Assembly: GCF_934746965.1 (NCBI RefSeq)
Contig: NZ_CAKVFS010000002.1
Location: forward strand, 62,001-126,000
Direction: 5' to 3'
From: an uncultured Methanobrevibacter sp.
GTDB lineage: Archaea > Methanobacteriota > Methanobacteria > Methanobacteriales > Methanobacteriaceae
DNA length: 64,000 bases
A program made the position numbers and the translations under genes. Below, piece after piece: positions 8,548 through 16,197 of the stretch (position 1 is its first letter; every line of letters starts with the position of its first letter). The notes under the pieces are model-generated. The model was given only the letters and a program-made list of their open reading frames with translations. It was not told the origin of the DNA and made no database searches.

Positions 8548-8861
8548 GAATCTTATTATGATTTTAAAAAGTTATAAATATTATCAAATCAATTCATGAT
8601 AGAACCAAGGTATTACCTAATTAACAAAGTAATAACCATAATACATTAAGTCTACACAAAATACTTAAAAAAAATTTAAAAAGAACATGAGTGTTCAGAA
8701 AAATCATTACAGAATTTGAGGGAAATTGAGAACAAATTGGAGGGAAATTTGATAGAAATTTGAAAAATCTATATAAATCCGTACAAGAAATTTGATAATA
8801 TACAAAGAATTGTGTAAAAATTGAAAATTGAAGCACAAAACTAATACAAAAGGAGACAAAA
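8548..8861. promoter_or_regulatory. Divergent intergenic region with repeated AGGGAAATT elements
   Basis: This gap of about 310 bases separates nob1 (minus) from the FilR1-type regulators (plus). A plus-strand TATA box, CTATATAAAT, lies at 8769-8778. Just upstream are two related elements: TTGAGGGAAATTGA (8716-8729) and TTGGAGGGAAATTTGA (8737-8752). The second is also an inverted repeat, CAAATT at 8733-8738 and AATTTG at 8746-8751 with a 7-base spacer. Weaker copies, GAAATTTGA, occur at 8755-8763 and 8787-8795. They probably bind a regulator, perhaps the FilR1-type product itself. A GGAG ribosome site precedes the ATG at 8862. The nob1 promoter occupies the left end. Confidence 0.55.
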
Positions 8862-9647
8862 ATGATGTCAATAAAAAATATAAATCAAAACATACAATTT
8901 TTAACAAAATCTGGAATACGACTCCATATATTAAACATATTAACTAAAAATCCCCAAAGTATAAAAGAACTAGTTAACACAACACAGATAACATATAGTA
9001 CTTTATCAAGTAACTTAAACAAATTACAACATGAAAACTATATACAAAAGATAAAAAACAAATATTATTTAACTCAAACAACAAAAATATACTTAGATAC
9101 AATACTTGAGTTTAAAAATACAATAAATTTAATAAATAAATTTGATGAATTTTGGGACAAACATGATATAAAACAAATTAATTTAGATTCATTGAAAAAT
9201 ATAACTAGTTTAAATGATTCTCAATTAATTAAAACAACCCCAATCGATATTTATAAAACCCACAACATAATTAAAAACCAATTATTAATATCCAATAACA
9301 TTAAAGCAATATTACCTTATTTACATCCAGATTATCCTGTAATTATTGAACAGGTATTACTAAAAGGAGGTAATGTAGAATTAATCATAAATAGTGAAAT
9401 TTTTAATAGTTTGATGGAAAATATTGAATCTAAAATTAGAAAAAAGAGTATAAAAAACGGATGCTTGAAAGTACATGAGATAAAAGATAATTTAAATTTA
9501 TATTTAATATTATCTGACAAAAATACCAATCTTGGACTCTTTAAAAATGATGGTAGTTTTGATCAAAATAGACTTTTAACATCAACGAATCAACAAGCCA
9601 TAAACTGGGCTAATAATCTTTTCGAAAACATTAAAGACAATTGGTGA
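8862..9647 (+). CDS. FilR1-type winged-helix transcriptional regulator (first of a tandem pair)
   Basis: 261 residues. Residues 15-65 form a winged helix-turn-helix (GIRLHILNILTKNPQSIKELVNTTQ, then TYSTLSSNLNKLQHENYIQK). The rest matches the effector domain of the methanogen regulator FilR1 (formerly DUF1724): FWDKHDIKQINLDSLKNI, a central KAILPYLHPDYPVIIEQVLLKGGNVELIIN part and the C-terminal LILSDKNTNLGLFKNDGSFDQNRLLTST. FilR1 relatives control filament and methanogenesis genes in Methanosaeta-type archaea and are common in Methanobacteriales. The target here is unknown. Start at the first ATG of ATGATG, 6 bases after GGAG. A paralogue follows after 4 bases, and the two are co-transcribed. 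Confidence 0.82.
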   Translation: MMSIKNINQNIQFLTKSGIRLHILNILTKNPQSIKELVNTTQITYSTLSSNLNKLQHENYIQKIKNKYYLTQTTKIYLDTILEFKNTINLINKFDEFWDKHDIKQINLDSLKNITSLNDSQLIKTTPIDIYKTHNIIKNQLLISNNIKAILPYLHPDYPVIIEQVLLKGGNVELIINSEIFNSLMENIESKIRKKSIKNGCLKVHEIKDNLNLYLILSDKNTNLGLFKNDGSFDQNRLLTSTNQQAINWANNLFENIKDNW

Positions 9648-9651
9648 TATT

Positions 9652-10461
9652 ATGGCAACAACTATAAAGAATAATTTAAAAGAGGAATATAACGGAATTA
9701 AATATATCTTAACTTCAACTATGCGTACAAAATTACTATTAAGCATATATGAAAATTCAAAAAACTTAGATGATTTGAGAAACGAGCTAAATAAACCATC
9801 AGCAACTATACTTCATGGTTTAAAAGAATTGGAAAATTTGAATTTTGTTAAAAAAGTTCAAAAACAGTACCAATTAACATCAAATGGTTATTTACTAACT
9901 ACAAATATGATTAAATTAATTGATAACTGGTATGCAACTAACAAAAATGAAAATTTCTGGAATACACATGATTTAACAACTATTCCTAAGGAAAATCTTA
10001 AAAATATTTATCTTCTAAAAAATGCTAATTGTATCTCTTCAACAACAAGTAACCTATCAAAAGCATATAACAGTTATACTGAACTAATTGCAAATTCAAA
10101 TGAACTAAAAATAATACTACCTATTTTTTCGGAAAATCATTTAACACAGATAGTCCAATTAATAGAAAATCAAACACTGCATAATCTTGAATTAATCATC
10201 AACCAAGACATTTTACCATTAATTCGTGGAAATCCATTATTTAAAAAATGGTTAATTAATAATGAAAATGTGAAAATAATTAGTCTAAAAATCCCTTTAA
10301 AAACCTTTTTAACAATAAATAATGAATTTATTTCACTTACCTTATTTTTTAAAGATGGACACTACGATGACTCACAAATCTTAATTGATAAAACTCAAGA
10401 TGGATTAAAGTGGGGAAACTTATTATACCATCACACTAAAGAGTGGAGATGGAATCAATGA
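9652..10461 (+). CDS. FilR1-type winged-helix transcriptional regulator (second of a tandem pair)
   Basis: 269 residues, of the same family as the gene before it. The N-terminal winged helix (TMRTKLLLSIYENSKNLDDLRNEL, then SATILHGLKELENLNFVKK) is followed by a FilR1 effector domain with NFWNTHDLTTIPKENLKNIYLLKNANC and LEIILPIFSENH-like and LTLFFKDGHYDDSQILID segments. Identity to its neighbour is only partial, so the duplication is old and the two may read different signals or form a heterodimer. The start ATG is 4 bases after the upstream stop. Its stop overlaps the next gene's start as ATGA at 10458-10461. Confidence 0.82.
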   Translation: MATTIKNNLKEEYNGIKYILTSTMRTKLLLSIYENSKNLDDLRNELNKPSATILHGLKELENLNFVKKVQKQYQLTSNGYLLTTNMIKLIDNWYATNKNENFWNTHDLTTIPKENLKNIYLLKNANCISSTTSNLSKAYNSYTELIANSNELKIILPIFSENHLTQIVQLIENQTLHNLELIINQDILPLIRGNPLFKKWLINNENVKIISLKIPLKTFLTINNEFISLTLFFKDGHYDDSQILIDKTQDGLKWGNLLYHHTKEWRWNQ

Positions 10462-10748
10462 CAATAAAAAGATTGTTAGATCAAATATTTCTACAAAGAA
10501 AAGGTGGAAAAACTTCTGCAAAAATCGTGGATTTATTGCTTGTACGCCCATATAATGGGAGTCAAATAGCTAGAATTATAAAAATGGATTACAACACTAT
10601 TGAATATCATTTAGATATCCTATGTGAAAGTAAATTAGTAATGTGTGAATCAGATAGCTATGGATCCTTATATTATCCTACAGATTTACTACTAAATAAT
10701 CACGAAGAATACGAAAAAATAAAAGAGATGATAACAATAACTACATAA
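10458..10748 (+). CDS. Small winged-helix (ArsR-like) transcriptional regulator
   Basis: A 96-residue DNA-binding protein with one winged helix: KIVDLLLVRPYNGSQIARIIKMDYNTIEYHLDILCESKLVM, then a wing around SDSYGSLYYPTDLLL. No effector domain follows. The start at 10458 gives an ATGA overlap with the preceding regulator and is preceded by GGAG; GTG and ATG codons at 10443 and 10449 are possible longer starts. Three adjacent DNA-binding proteins in one operon are unusual and suggest a regulatory cascade or a joint complex. Target genes cannot be told from the sequence. Confidence 0.75.
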   Translation: MTIKRLLDQIFLQRKGGKTSAKIVDLLLVRPYNGSQIARIIKMDYNTIEYHLDILCESKLVMCESDSYGSLYYPTDLLLNNHEEYEKIKEMITITT

Positions 10749-10762
10749 TAAAGGGGAAAAAT

Positions 10763-11269
10763 ATGAGAAGTGAAACAACTGAAAAACATAAAAAATTATC
10801 ATCTAATGACATTACTTGTGGTATAATAACATTAAGTGATACTATCACTACAAATGAAGATGATTTATCTGGACAATATCTTGCAAATGAACTATCAAAA
10901 AGATACCAGCTAAAATCTAAAATAATAATACCTGATGAAAAAAAAGCACTAATTGAAAGTATCGAAAAAATGATTGAAAATAATATTGAGGTTATATTAA
11001 CAACTGGAGGTACTGGACTAGACAGCAGAGATATAACTGTTGAAACAGTAGAAAGTATCTTTGATAAAAAAATTGAAGGATTTGGTGAAATTTTTAGACA
11101 TCAATCTTTTTTAGAAATTGGTTCAGGAGCACTCATTTCTAGAGCTACAGCAGGAGTATATAAAAAAACAGTCATATTTTCTATGCCTGGCTCCCCCAAT
11201 GCAGTTAAAACTGCATTAAATATAATAATTGATGAATTTCCCCATTTGGTATTTCATGCACAAAAATAA
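10763..11269 (+). CDS. moaB: MoaB/Mog family molybdopterin biosynthesis protein
   Basis: A 168-residue MoaB/MogA-type protein that binds molybdopterin and adenylates it before metal insertion. The family motifs are present: GIITLSDT near the N-terminus, the TTGGTGLDSRDITVE loop, and SMPGSPNAVKTAL near the C-terminus. The length is normal for the stand-alone enzyme. In methanogens the product feeds tungsto- or molybdopterin formyl-methanofuran dehydrogenase. It is the last gene of the regulator operon, 14 bases after the small HTH gene, with an AGGGG ribosome site, and is followed by a hairpin terminator. Confidence 0.88.
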   Translation: MRSETTEKHKKLSSNDITCGIITLSDTITTNEDDLSGQYLANELSKRYQLKSKIIIPDEKKALIESIEKMIENNIEVILTTGGTGLDSRDITVETVESIFDKKIEGFGEIFRHQSFLEIGSGALISRATAGVYKKTVIFSMPGSPNAVKTALNIIIDEFPHLVFHAQK

Positions 11270-11270
11270 A

Positions 11271-11307
11271 AAAAAAAGATGAACTTAATTGTTCATCATC
11301 TTTTTTT
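11271..11307. terminator. Bidirectional hairpin terminator between moaB and pyrE
   Basis: GATGAAC (11278-11284) pairs with GTTCATC (11291-11297) across a 6-base loop. A-tract and T-tract flanks on both sides would end transcripts of the convergent moaB (plus) and pyrE (minus). Confidence 0.7.
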
Positions 11308-11311
11308 AAAG

Positions 11312-11836
11312 TTAAAAAAAATCGTCAACAGTTATTAAAGGTTCTAATTTGATTCCTTCTTTATCAAAAGCTTCAATAGCTCCTTCCTGCCTATCCACAA
11401 CAACAAAAGCTCGTTTTACATTTCCTCCATTGTCCTGAATTCCATGAATAGCTTTAAGTAATGATCCACCAGTAGTTGTAACATCCTCTACAACAATAAC
11501 ATCATCACCTTTATTCAATTCACCTTCAATAAGTTTAGAGGTCCCATAACCTTTTTTTTCTTTTCTAATCATCAATAAAGGAATTTTAGATTCAAGTGAA
11601 ACTGCAGTAGCTATAGGAACTGCGCCAAGTGCTGGACCTGCCACTTTATCAATATTATCTTCAACAATAGATTCTGTGATTAAATTAGCTATTGTTGATA
11701 ATATTTCAGGATCAGTAATAGCTTTTTTCATATTTATATAATAATCACTTTTTTTACCAGAAGATAATTTAAAATCCCCTTTTAAGAAAACACCGTTTTC
11801 TTTTAATAAATTAATTAAATATTCTTTAGTAATCAT
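11312..11836 (-). CDS. pyrE: Orotate phosphoribosyltransferase
   Basis: A 174-residue type I phosphoribosyltransferase that makes orotidine 5'-phosphate from orotate and PRPP in pyrimidine synthesis. The PRPP loop VIVVEDVTTTGGSLLKAI is intact. GDFKLSSGKKSDYYINMKKA is the typical OPRTase N-terminal segment, and GPALGAVPIATAVSL and IRKEKKGYGTSKLIEG complete the active site. I chose the ATG at 11836; a TTG four codons upstream lacks a ribosome site. It lies 17 bases downstream of a PRC-barrel gene on the same strand. The other pyrimidine gene in the window, pyrI, is distant. Confidence 0.93.
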   Translation of the reverse strand: MITKEYLINLLKENGVFLKGDFKLSSGKKSDYYINMKKAITDPEILSTIANLITESIVEDNIDKVAGPALGAVPIATAVSLESKIPLLMIRKEKKGYGTSKLIEGELNKGDDVIVVEDVTTTGGSLLKAIHGIQDNGGNVKRAFVVVDRQEGAIEAFDKEGIKLEPLITVDDFF

Positions 11837-11853
11837 TAAAATAACCAATATAT

Positions 11854-12087
11854 TTAAATATCATCATCATTTTTAAGTAAAACCTTATCTCCCATAACTT
11901 TCACAAGTTCTGTAGGGACAACATTTTCTCCACTTGATTTAATTTGATCAGCAAATCCTGTTTTTTTAATGACCAAATCAGTTACTTCAAAAGTATCTTT
12001 ATCCATAACAACATCTATAACTTTACCAATTAAATTAGCACCACCATCAAGTACTTCTTTATTAATTAAATCTTCTTTAATTCTCAT
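11854..12087 (-). CDS. PRC-barrel domain protein
   Basis: A 77-residue one-domain PRC-barrel protein (NKEVLDGGANLIGKVIDVVMDKDTFEVTDLVIKK). The ATG at 12087 is preceded by GGTGAT. Archaeal PRC-barrel proteins of this size are common and their function is largely unknown; the domain is shared with RimM and photosynthetic reaction centre H subunits and usually mediates protein or RNA contacts. The gene lies just upstream of pyrE and may be co-transcribed with it. A second PRC-barrel gene occurs at 29227-29502. Confidence 0.8.
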   Translation of the reverse strand: MRIKEDLINKEVLDGGANLIGKVIDVVMDKDTFEVTDLVIKKTGFADQIKSSGENVVPTELVKVMGDKVLLKNDDDI

Positions 12088-12239
12088 GATAATCACCATT
12101 AAATTTAATATGTTTTATTATAGTATTCTGATGTATATTAAAGTTTTGTAGAATTTATCTAATCAGAAAACATTCCAATGAAACTTTCATTATTATTAAT
12201 TAATAAAATAAGAGATTAACTATCAAAAAGACAAATATT

Positions 12240-12701
12240 TTATAAAATTTTTTCCATTCCTGTCTTTTGAATTTTCATACCAACATGTTTATAAAACTCC
12301 ATTGCCTCATCATTACCTTCCCAAACATTTAAAGTTACATTATAACATCCAATACCTTTTGCATAGTTTAAAACATGATTATACAATGCAGTTCCAATAC
12401 CTTTACCCCTACAGTCTTGATTAACACATAAATCATCAATATATAAATTTTTATAATTAGATGAATTATCAAAATGATTAAATATAATACAAAAAGCATA
12501 ACCCACTATTTTATCATCCTCTTCAAAAACAAAAATAGGTGTTTCATCTTTTTGAGTAATAATTTTTTCTAATTCATCAGCACCATATTTTTTACCTCCA
12601 ACTTTAAATAAATCTGGACGCAAATCAGCATGAATCTCCTGAACTTGAAAAAGCAGTTTATTAATTTCAATAATATCATTTACATTTGCTAATCTTATCA
12701 T
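12240..12701 (-). CDS. GNAT family N-acetyltransferase
   Basis: A 153-residue GNAT acetyltransferase. Motif A, the acetyl-CoA binding loop, is LYIDDLCVNQDCRGKGIGTALYNHVLNYA, with QDCRGKGIG as the pyrophosphate-binding turn; motif B is GCYNVTLNVWEGNDEAMEFYKHVGM. Such enzymes acetylate amines on proteins, RNA or small molecules; the substrate is not readable from sequence. A stand-alone gene with its own AT-rich upstream region, between the PRC-barrel gene and cbiZ. Confidence 0.85.
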   Translation of the reverse strand: MIRLANVNDIIEINKLLFQVQEIHADLRPDLFKVGGKKYGADELEKIITQKDETPIFVFEEDDKIVGYAFCIIFNHFDNSSNYKNLYIDDLCVNQDCRGKGIGTALYNHVLNYAKGIGCYNVTLNVWEGNDEAMEFYKHVGMKIQKTGMEKIL

Positions 12702-12734
12702 GTAAATATTATTAATATCTAGTATTATAAAAAA

Positions 12735-13757
12735 TTAACTTAAAAATTTATCAATCCAAAAATTTAAAATCTTCAAGATATAATAATCCTCGCAATCATT
12801 ATTTAAAATATTTTTAGCCAAATTATAAGCTGTTTTTTTATTAATTAATCCATTTTCAACTTCATCAATTAAATTTAAAATAGAAGAAGTTAATGCTACA
12901 TTATTTTGTTTTCTTGCAGATATTTGTAAAGACTTTATAAAATTTTCTTTATCTTCATCTAAATTATCATAAAATTCATTAATATCTAATTTATACCTTG
13001 TTAATCTAGCTAAAACATTACACTGAGATTTATTTGTAATCCAAACTTGTCTTTTAATAGCTTCTGTTACTGATTCAATAACACAATTAGCTATTAATTC
13101 TCCAAGTTTTGAATGTTTTCCTGCATTAGATAAAACATTATCTGATCCAATATTTGAAAAAATAGCTACGCCATCAGTTCCTGTTCCTGTTGCAAACCCA
13201 TTTGAAAATTGGCTTGGAATTCTTAAATTATTTAAAGCTACAGCCTTTGCTTCAGTAGCCGTCATTAAGCCAATACCTAATGTCCCCGGCTCTAAAGAAA
13301 CATTAGTTAAAATAATACTATTAATCGTTCCCACATCAAAATGAAATTTAGCATTTTCTTCATAATAACTTGCAGGGTCTCCTGCTCTTGAGGCATTTAC
13401 TCTTACACCAGCAGTAGTTATTACACTAACTTCTAAGTTTTTATAGTATTTTGTAACAACACATGCATTTTCCATTTTAGCAGAAGTTAAAAGTCCTGTT
13501 GTATACTTATAATCAATTTCCAAAACACCACAATGTTTAAGTAAATATTCATAAACACTATGATTTTCTAAAAAATTAATATTCTCCTGAGATAAATAAT
13601 GATTGAAAACTGATTTAAAGTCAGAACTATATCCTCCATTTAAATCAGAGGTTGAAATTCCATTTCTACAAACTCCAAAATCAACTACTATAGAATCTTT
13701 ATAGATATATGCTCTATCCCCAGTTGAATTTTTAAAAATAAGTTTTTTAGTTTGCAA
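12735..13757 (-). CDS. cbiZ: Adenosylcobinamide amidohydrolase CbiZ
   Basis: A 340-residue protein of the CbiZ family, which removes the aminopropanol arm from adenosylcobinamide so that salvaged corrinoids re-enter the archaeal route as adenosylcobyric acid. Characteristic segments are SVITTAGVRVNASRAGDPASYY, FDVGTINSIILTNVSLEPG, TATEAKAVALNNLRIPS and ATGTGTDGVAIFSN. The start is a TTG at 13757 with AAGGT six bases before it; no earlier ATG exists and the next internal Met is near residue 94. The C-terminal 100 residues are helical and less conserved. With cbiD at 23983-25068 this points to both salvage and de novo corrinoid supply for methyltransferases such as Mtr. Confidence 0.86.
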   Translation of the reverse strand: MQTKKLIFKNSTGDRAYIYKDSIVVDFGVCRNGISTSDLNGGYSSDFKSVFNHYLSQENINFLENHSVYEYLLKHCGVLEIDYKYTTGLLTSAKMENACVVTKYYKNLEVSVITTAGVRVNASRAGDPASYYEENAKFHFDVGTINSIILTNVSLEPGTLGIGLMTATEAKAVALNNLRIPSQFSNGFATGTGTDGVAIFSNIGSDNVLSNAGKHSKLGELIANCVIESVTEAIKRQVWITNKSQCNVLARLTRYKLDINEFYDNLDEDKENFIKSLQISARKQNNVALTSSILNLIDEVENGLINKKTAYNLAKNILNNDCEDYYILKILNFWIDKFLS

Positions 13758-13785
13758 AACAATACCTTAAAAAATAAAAAGAAAA

Positions 13786-13807
13786 AAAGAAATTAAATAA
13801 TTTCTTT
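13786..13807 (-). terminator. Hairpin terminator after the thermosome gene
   Basis: AAAGAAATTA (13786-13795) and TAATTTCTTT (13798-13807) form a 10-bp perfect inverted repeat with a 2-base centre, just after the thermosome stop codon. On the minus strand it is followed by a T-rich tract. Confidence 0.6.
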
Positions 13808-13812
13808 TAAAA

Positions 13813-15432
13813 TTACATCATTGGAGGCATTCCACCCATAGCAGCAGGATCCATACCGCCCATGTCAGCGTCACCTTTACCACTAGATGCAATTACATCA
13901 TCAATTCTTAAAATCATTTCAGCTGCTTCAGAAGCAGATTGGATAGCTTGTTTTTTGACACGTTTAGGTTCAATTACACCAGCTTCTTTCATGTCTGCTA
14001 CTTTACCAGTGAATACATCTAATCCCATTACAGAACTATCTTCATGAGCAGCTCTTAAATCTACTAATGAATCAATACTGTCTAAACCTGCATTTTCAGC
14101 TAAAGTTTTAGGAACTATTTCTAATGCTTCTGCAAATGCATTTACAGCTAATTGTTCTCTTCCACTGATAGAATCAGCATAATCTTTGAGTTTTTTAGCC
14201 ATTGCAATTTCAGGAGCTCCTCCACCAGCTACAACTTTATCATCTTCTACAGTAGCTGCTACAACACCAATTGCATCTTCAATTGCCCTTACAATTTCAT
14301 CAACAATATGTTTGGTACTTCCTCTTACGAATAAAGTTACAGATTTAGCTACACTGCATTCTTCAACAAAGATCATTTCTTCGCCAGATACTTTTCTTTC
14401 TTCTACAATACCTGCTTCACCTAAGTCGTCAGCAGTTAAATCTTCTAAATTGGTTACTACACTAGCACCAGTAGCTCTAGCTAATTTTTCAATGTCAGAT
14501 TTTTTAACTCTTCTTACAGCTAAAATACCTGCTTTAGATAAGTAATGTTGTGCTAAATCATCAATACCTTTTTGTGCGAATAATACATTAGCACCAGATT
14601 CAGCTACTTTATCCACCATATCTTTAACCATTTTTTCTTCTTGTTCAATGAAAGCTTGCATTTGAGCAGGATCAGTTATTCTGATTTCTGCATCAACTTC
14701 AGTTTCTTTTACTTCAAGAGGAGAGTTAACTAATGCAATTTTTGCATCTTTAACTTCAGAAGGCATACCTGGATGTACTCTTTCTTTATCCACAATTACT
14801 CCTTCAACTAATGTAGAATCTTCTACAACAGCACCATCTTTTTTCTCGATTTTGATGTTGTCAGTGTCAACTACACCATCTTCAGCTACTTTTTGAACTG
14901 CATCTACGATTAATTTTGCTAATGGTTCACGTGCTGCTTCAGTTCCTTTACCAGTCATAGCAGTCATAGCTACTTTCATTAAAGTTTCTTCATCAACTGA
15001 ATCAATTGCAATTTCATCTAAGATTTCTTGTGCTTTTTCAGCTGCTTGCCTGTATCCCATAGCAATAATAGTTGGGTGAATATCTTGATCTAATAAAGAT
15101 TCAGATTTTTTCAATAATTCTCCAGCAATAATTACTGCAGTAGTAGTTCCATCTCCAACTTCATCTTCTTGGGTTTTAGCTACTTCCACTAACATTTTAG
15201 CTGCAGGATGTTCGATATCCATTTCTTTTAAGATTGTAACACCATCATTGGTTACAACGATATCTCCAAGTCCATCAACTAACATTTTATCCATTCCTTT
15301 TGGACCTAATGTTGTTCTTACAGTTTCAGCAAGGACTTTTCCTGCTAAAATATTGTTTCTTTGAGCATCTCTTCCGACAGACCTGTTTGTTCCTTCAGGT
15401 AAAATAAAAATTGGTTGTCCACCTTGTGCCAT
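13813..15432 (-). CDS. thsA: Thermosome subunit (group II chaperonin)
   Basis: A 539-residue group II chaperonin subunit, the archaeal ATP-driven protein-folding cage. Conserved ATP site parts are TLGPKGMDKMLVD, VTNDGVTIL, GDGTTTAV and VVAGGGAPE. A glycine/methionine-rich tail (GGMDPAAMGGMPPMM) lines the cavity. The start ATG at 15432 follows an AGGTGAT site; upstream codons of the same frame were not used. It is a monocistronic gene bounded by a hairpin terminator and a strong BRE/TATA element at about 15536-15556, which would give a leader of roughly 80 bases. Which paralogue (alpha or beta) it is cannot be told. Confidence 0.96.
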   Translation of the reverse strand: MAQGGQPIFILPEGTNRSVGRDAQRNNILAGKVLAETVRTTLGPKGMDKMLVDGLGDIVVTNDGVTILKEMDIEHPAAKMLVEVAKTQEDEVGDGTTTAVIIAGELLKKSESLLDQDIHPTIIAMGYRQAAEKAQEILDEIAIDSVDEETLMKVAMTAMTGKGTEAAREPLAKLIVDAVQKVAEDGVVDTDNIKIEKKDGAVVEDSTLVEGVIVDKERVHPGMPSEVKDAKIALVNSPLEVKETEVDAEIRITDPAQMQAFIEQEEKMVKDMVDKVAESGANVLFAQKGIDDLAQHYLSKAGILAVRRVKKSDIEKLARATGASVVTNLEDLTADDLGEAGIVEERKVSGEEMIFVEECSVAKSVTLFVRGSTKHIVDEIVRAIEDAIGVVAATVEDDKVVAGGGAPEIAMAKKLKDYADSISGREQLAVNAFAEALEIVPKTLAENAGLDSIDSLVDLRAAHEDSSVMGLDVFTGKVADMKEAGVIEPKRVKKQAIQSASEAAEMILRIDDVIASSGKGDADMGGMDPAAMGGMPPMM

Positions 15433-15535
15433 TATAATCACCTTTTAAAATTAATTTATTATAGAACAGTTTTAAATATCAACATGAAAAATAATTATAT
15501 TGTTGAATAACCCTTCTACCATATACTGAGTTTAA

Positions 15536-15556
15536 GGTTATATAAATACTTATCGG
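15536..15556. promoter_or_regulatory. Shared BRE/TATA element between thermosome and cyclase genes
   Basis: On the minus strand this reads CCGATAAGTATTTATATAAC, a good BRE plus TATA box with the same CCGATA start as the histone promoter; it would drive the thermosome. Read on the plus strand, TATATAAATA lies about 20-28 bases before the cyclase ATG and could give a near-leaderless transcript. Confidence 0.6.
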
Positions 15557-15566
15557 TTGTGAAAAA

Positions 15567-16187
15567 ATGGAATATATTGATCTTACACACAAAATAGAAA
15601 ATAACCTTCAAGAATACCCTGGAGATCCCAAAACAAATCTCGAATATTTTAAGAAAGCTGATGAAAATGATAGTTGCACATTATTAAAATTAGAAACTGG
15701 ACTTCATACAGGAACTCATATGGATTCTCCATTCCATTATATCCCAAATGGTAAAAAGATATCTCAACTACCCTTAGAAAATTTTATTGGGAAAGCTAGT
15801 GTAAATTATGTGAAAAGTAAAAGTAAAGAAATTTTAGTTAAAAATTGTAATTTAAAAAACACAACTGAAAAAATAGCTATAATAATCACAGGATGGGGAA
15901 AGTATTATGGTAGTGATAAATATTTTTATAATAATCCTTATATCTCCAATGAACTAGCTGAATTAATCATAGAAAAAAATATTAAAGGAATAGCTATAGA
16001 TACATGTTCTGTAGATAAATATGGTGAAAATACAATTCATAAAAAATTACTTAAAAATAACATATGGATTGTTGAAAATATTAAAAATTCAAATAAAATA
16101 AATAAAAATAGTTATGATTCAATTTTCATCCCATTGAACATTGATGCAGAAGCATCACCTATAAGAGCAATTCTAAAAAAAGATTAA
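15567..16187 (+). CDS. Cyclase family (kynurenine formamidase-like) metal hydrolase
   Basis: A 206-residue cyclase-family protein. The metal site is clear: LHTGTHMDSPFHY (the HXGTHXDXPXH motif) near residue 47-59. YIDLTHKIENNLQEYPGDP at the N-terminus and GIAIDTCSVDKYG are typical. Relatives are arylformamidases and polyketide cyclases, but in methanogens the substrate is unknown, and no tryptophan degradation genes are nearby. The ATG lies 15 bases downstream of the thermosome promoter element, divergent from the chaperonin. The stop is 10 bases from the end of a convergent coiled-coil gene. Confidence 0.82.
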   Translation: MEYIDLTHKIENNLQEYPGDPKTNLEYFKKADENDSCTLLKLETGLHTGTHMDSPFHYIPNGKKISQLPLENFIGKASVNYVKSKSKEILVKNCNLKNTTEKIAIIITGWGKYYGSDKYFYNNPYISNELAELIIEKNIKGIAIDTCSVDKYGENTIHKKLLKNNIWIVENIKNSNKINKNSYDSIFIPLNIDAEASPIRAILKKD

Positions 16188-16197
16188 AAAAAAGAAA

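Noticed and set aside
8621..8907. Two minus-strand open frames with hydrophobic translations in the FilR1 promoter region
   Set aside because: Phenylalanine-rich products of AT-rich DNA, overlapping the operator repeats and TATA box; no ribosome sites.
14186..14545. Open frame of about 120 codons opposite the thermosome gene
   Set aside because: It lies fully antisense to a strongly conserved gene, has serine/threonine-rich low-complexity translation and no ribosome site.
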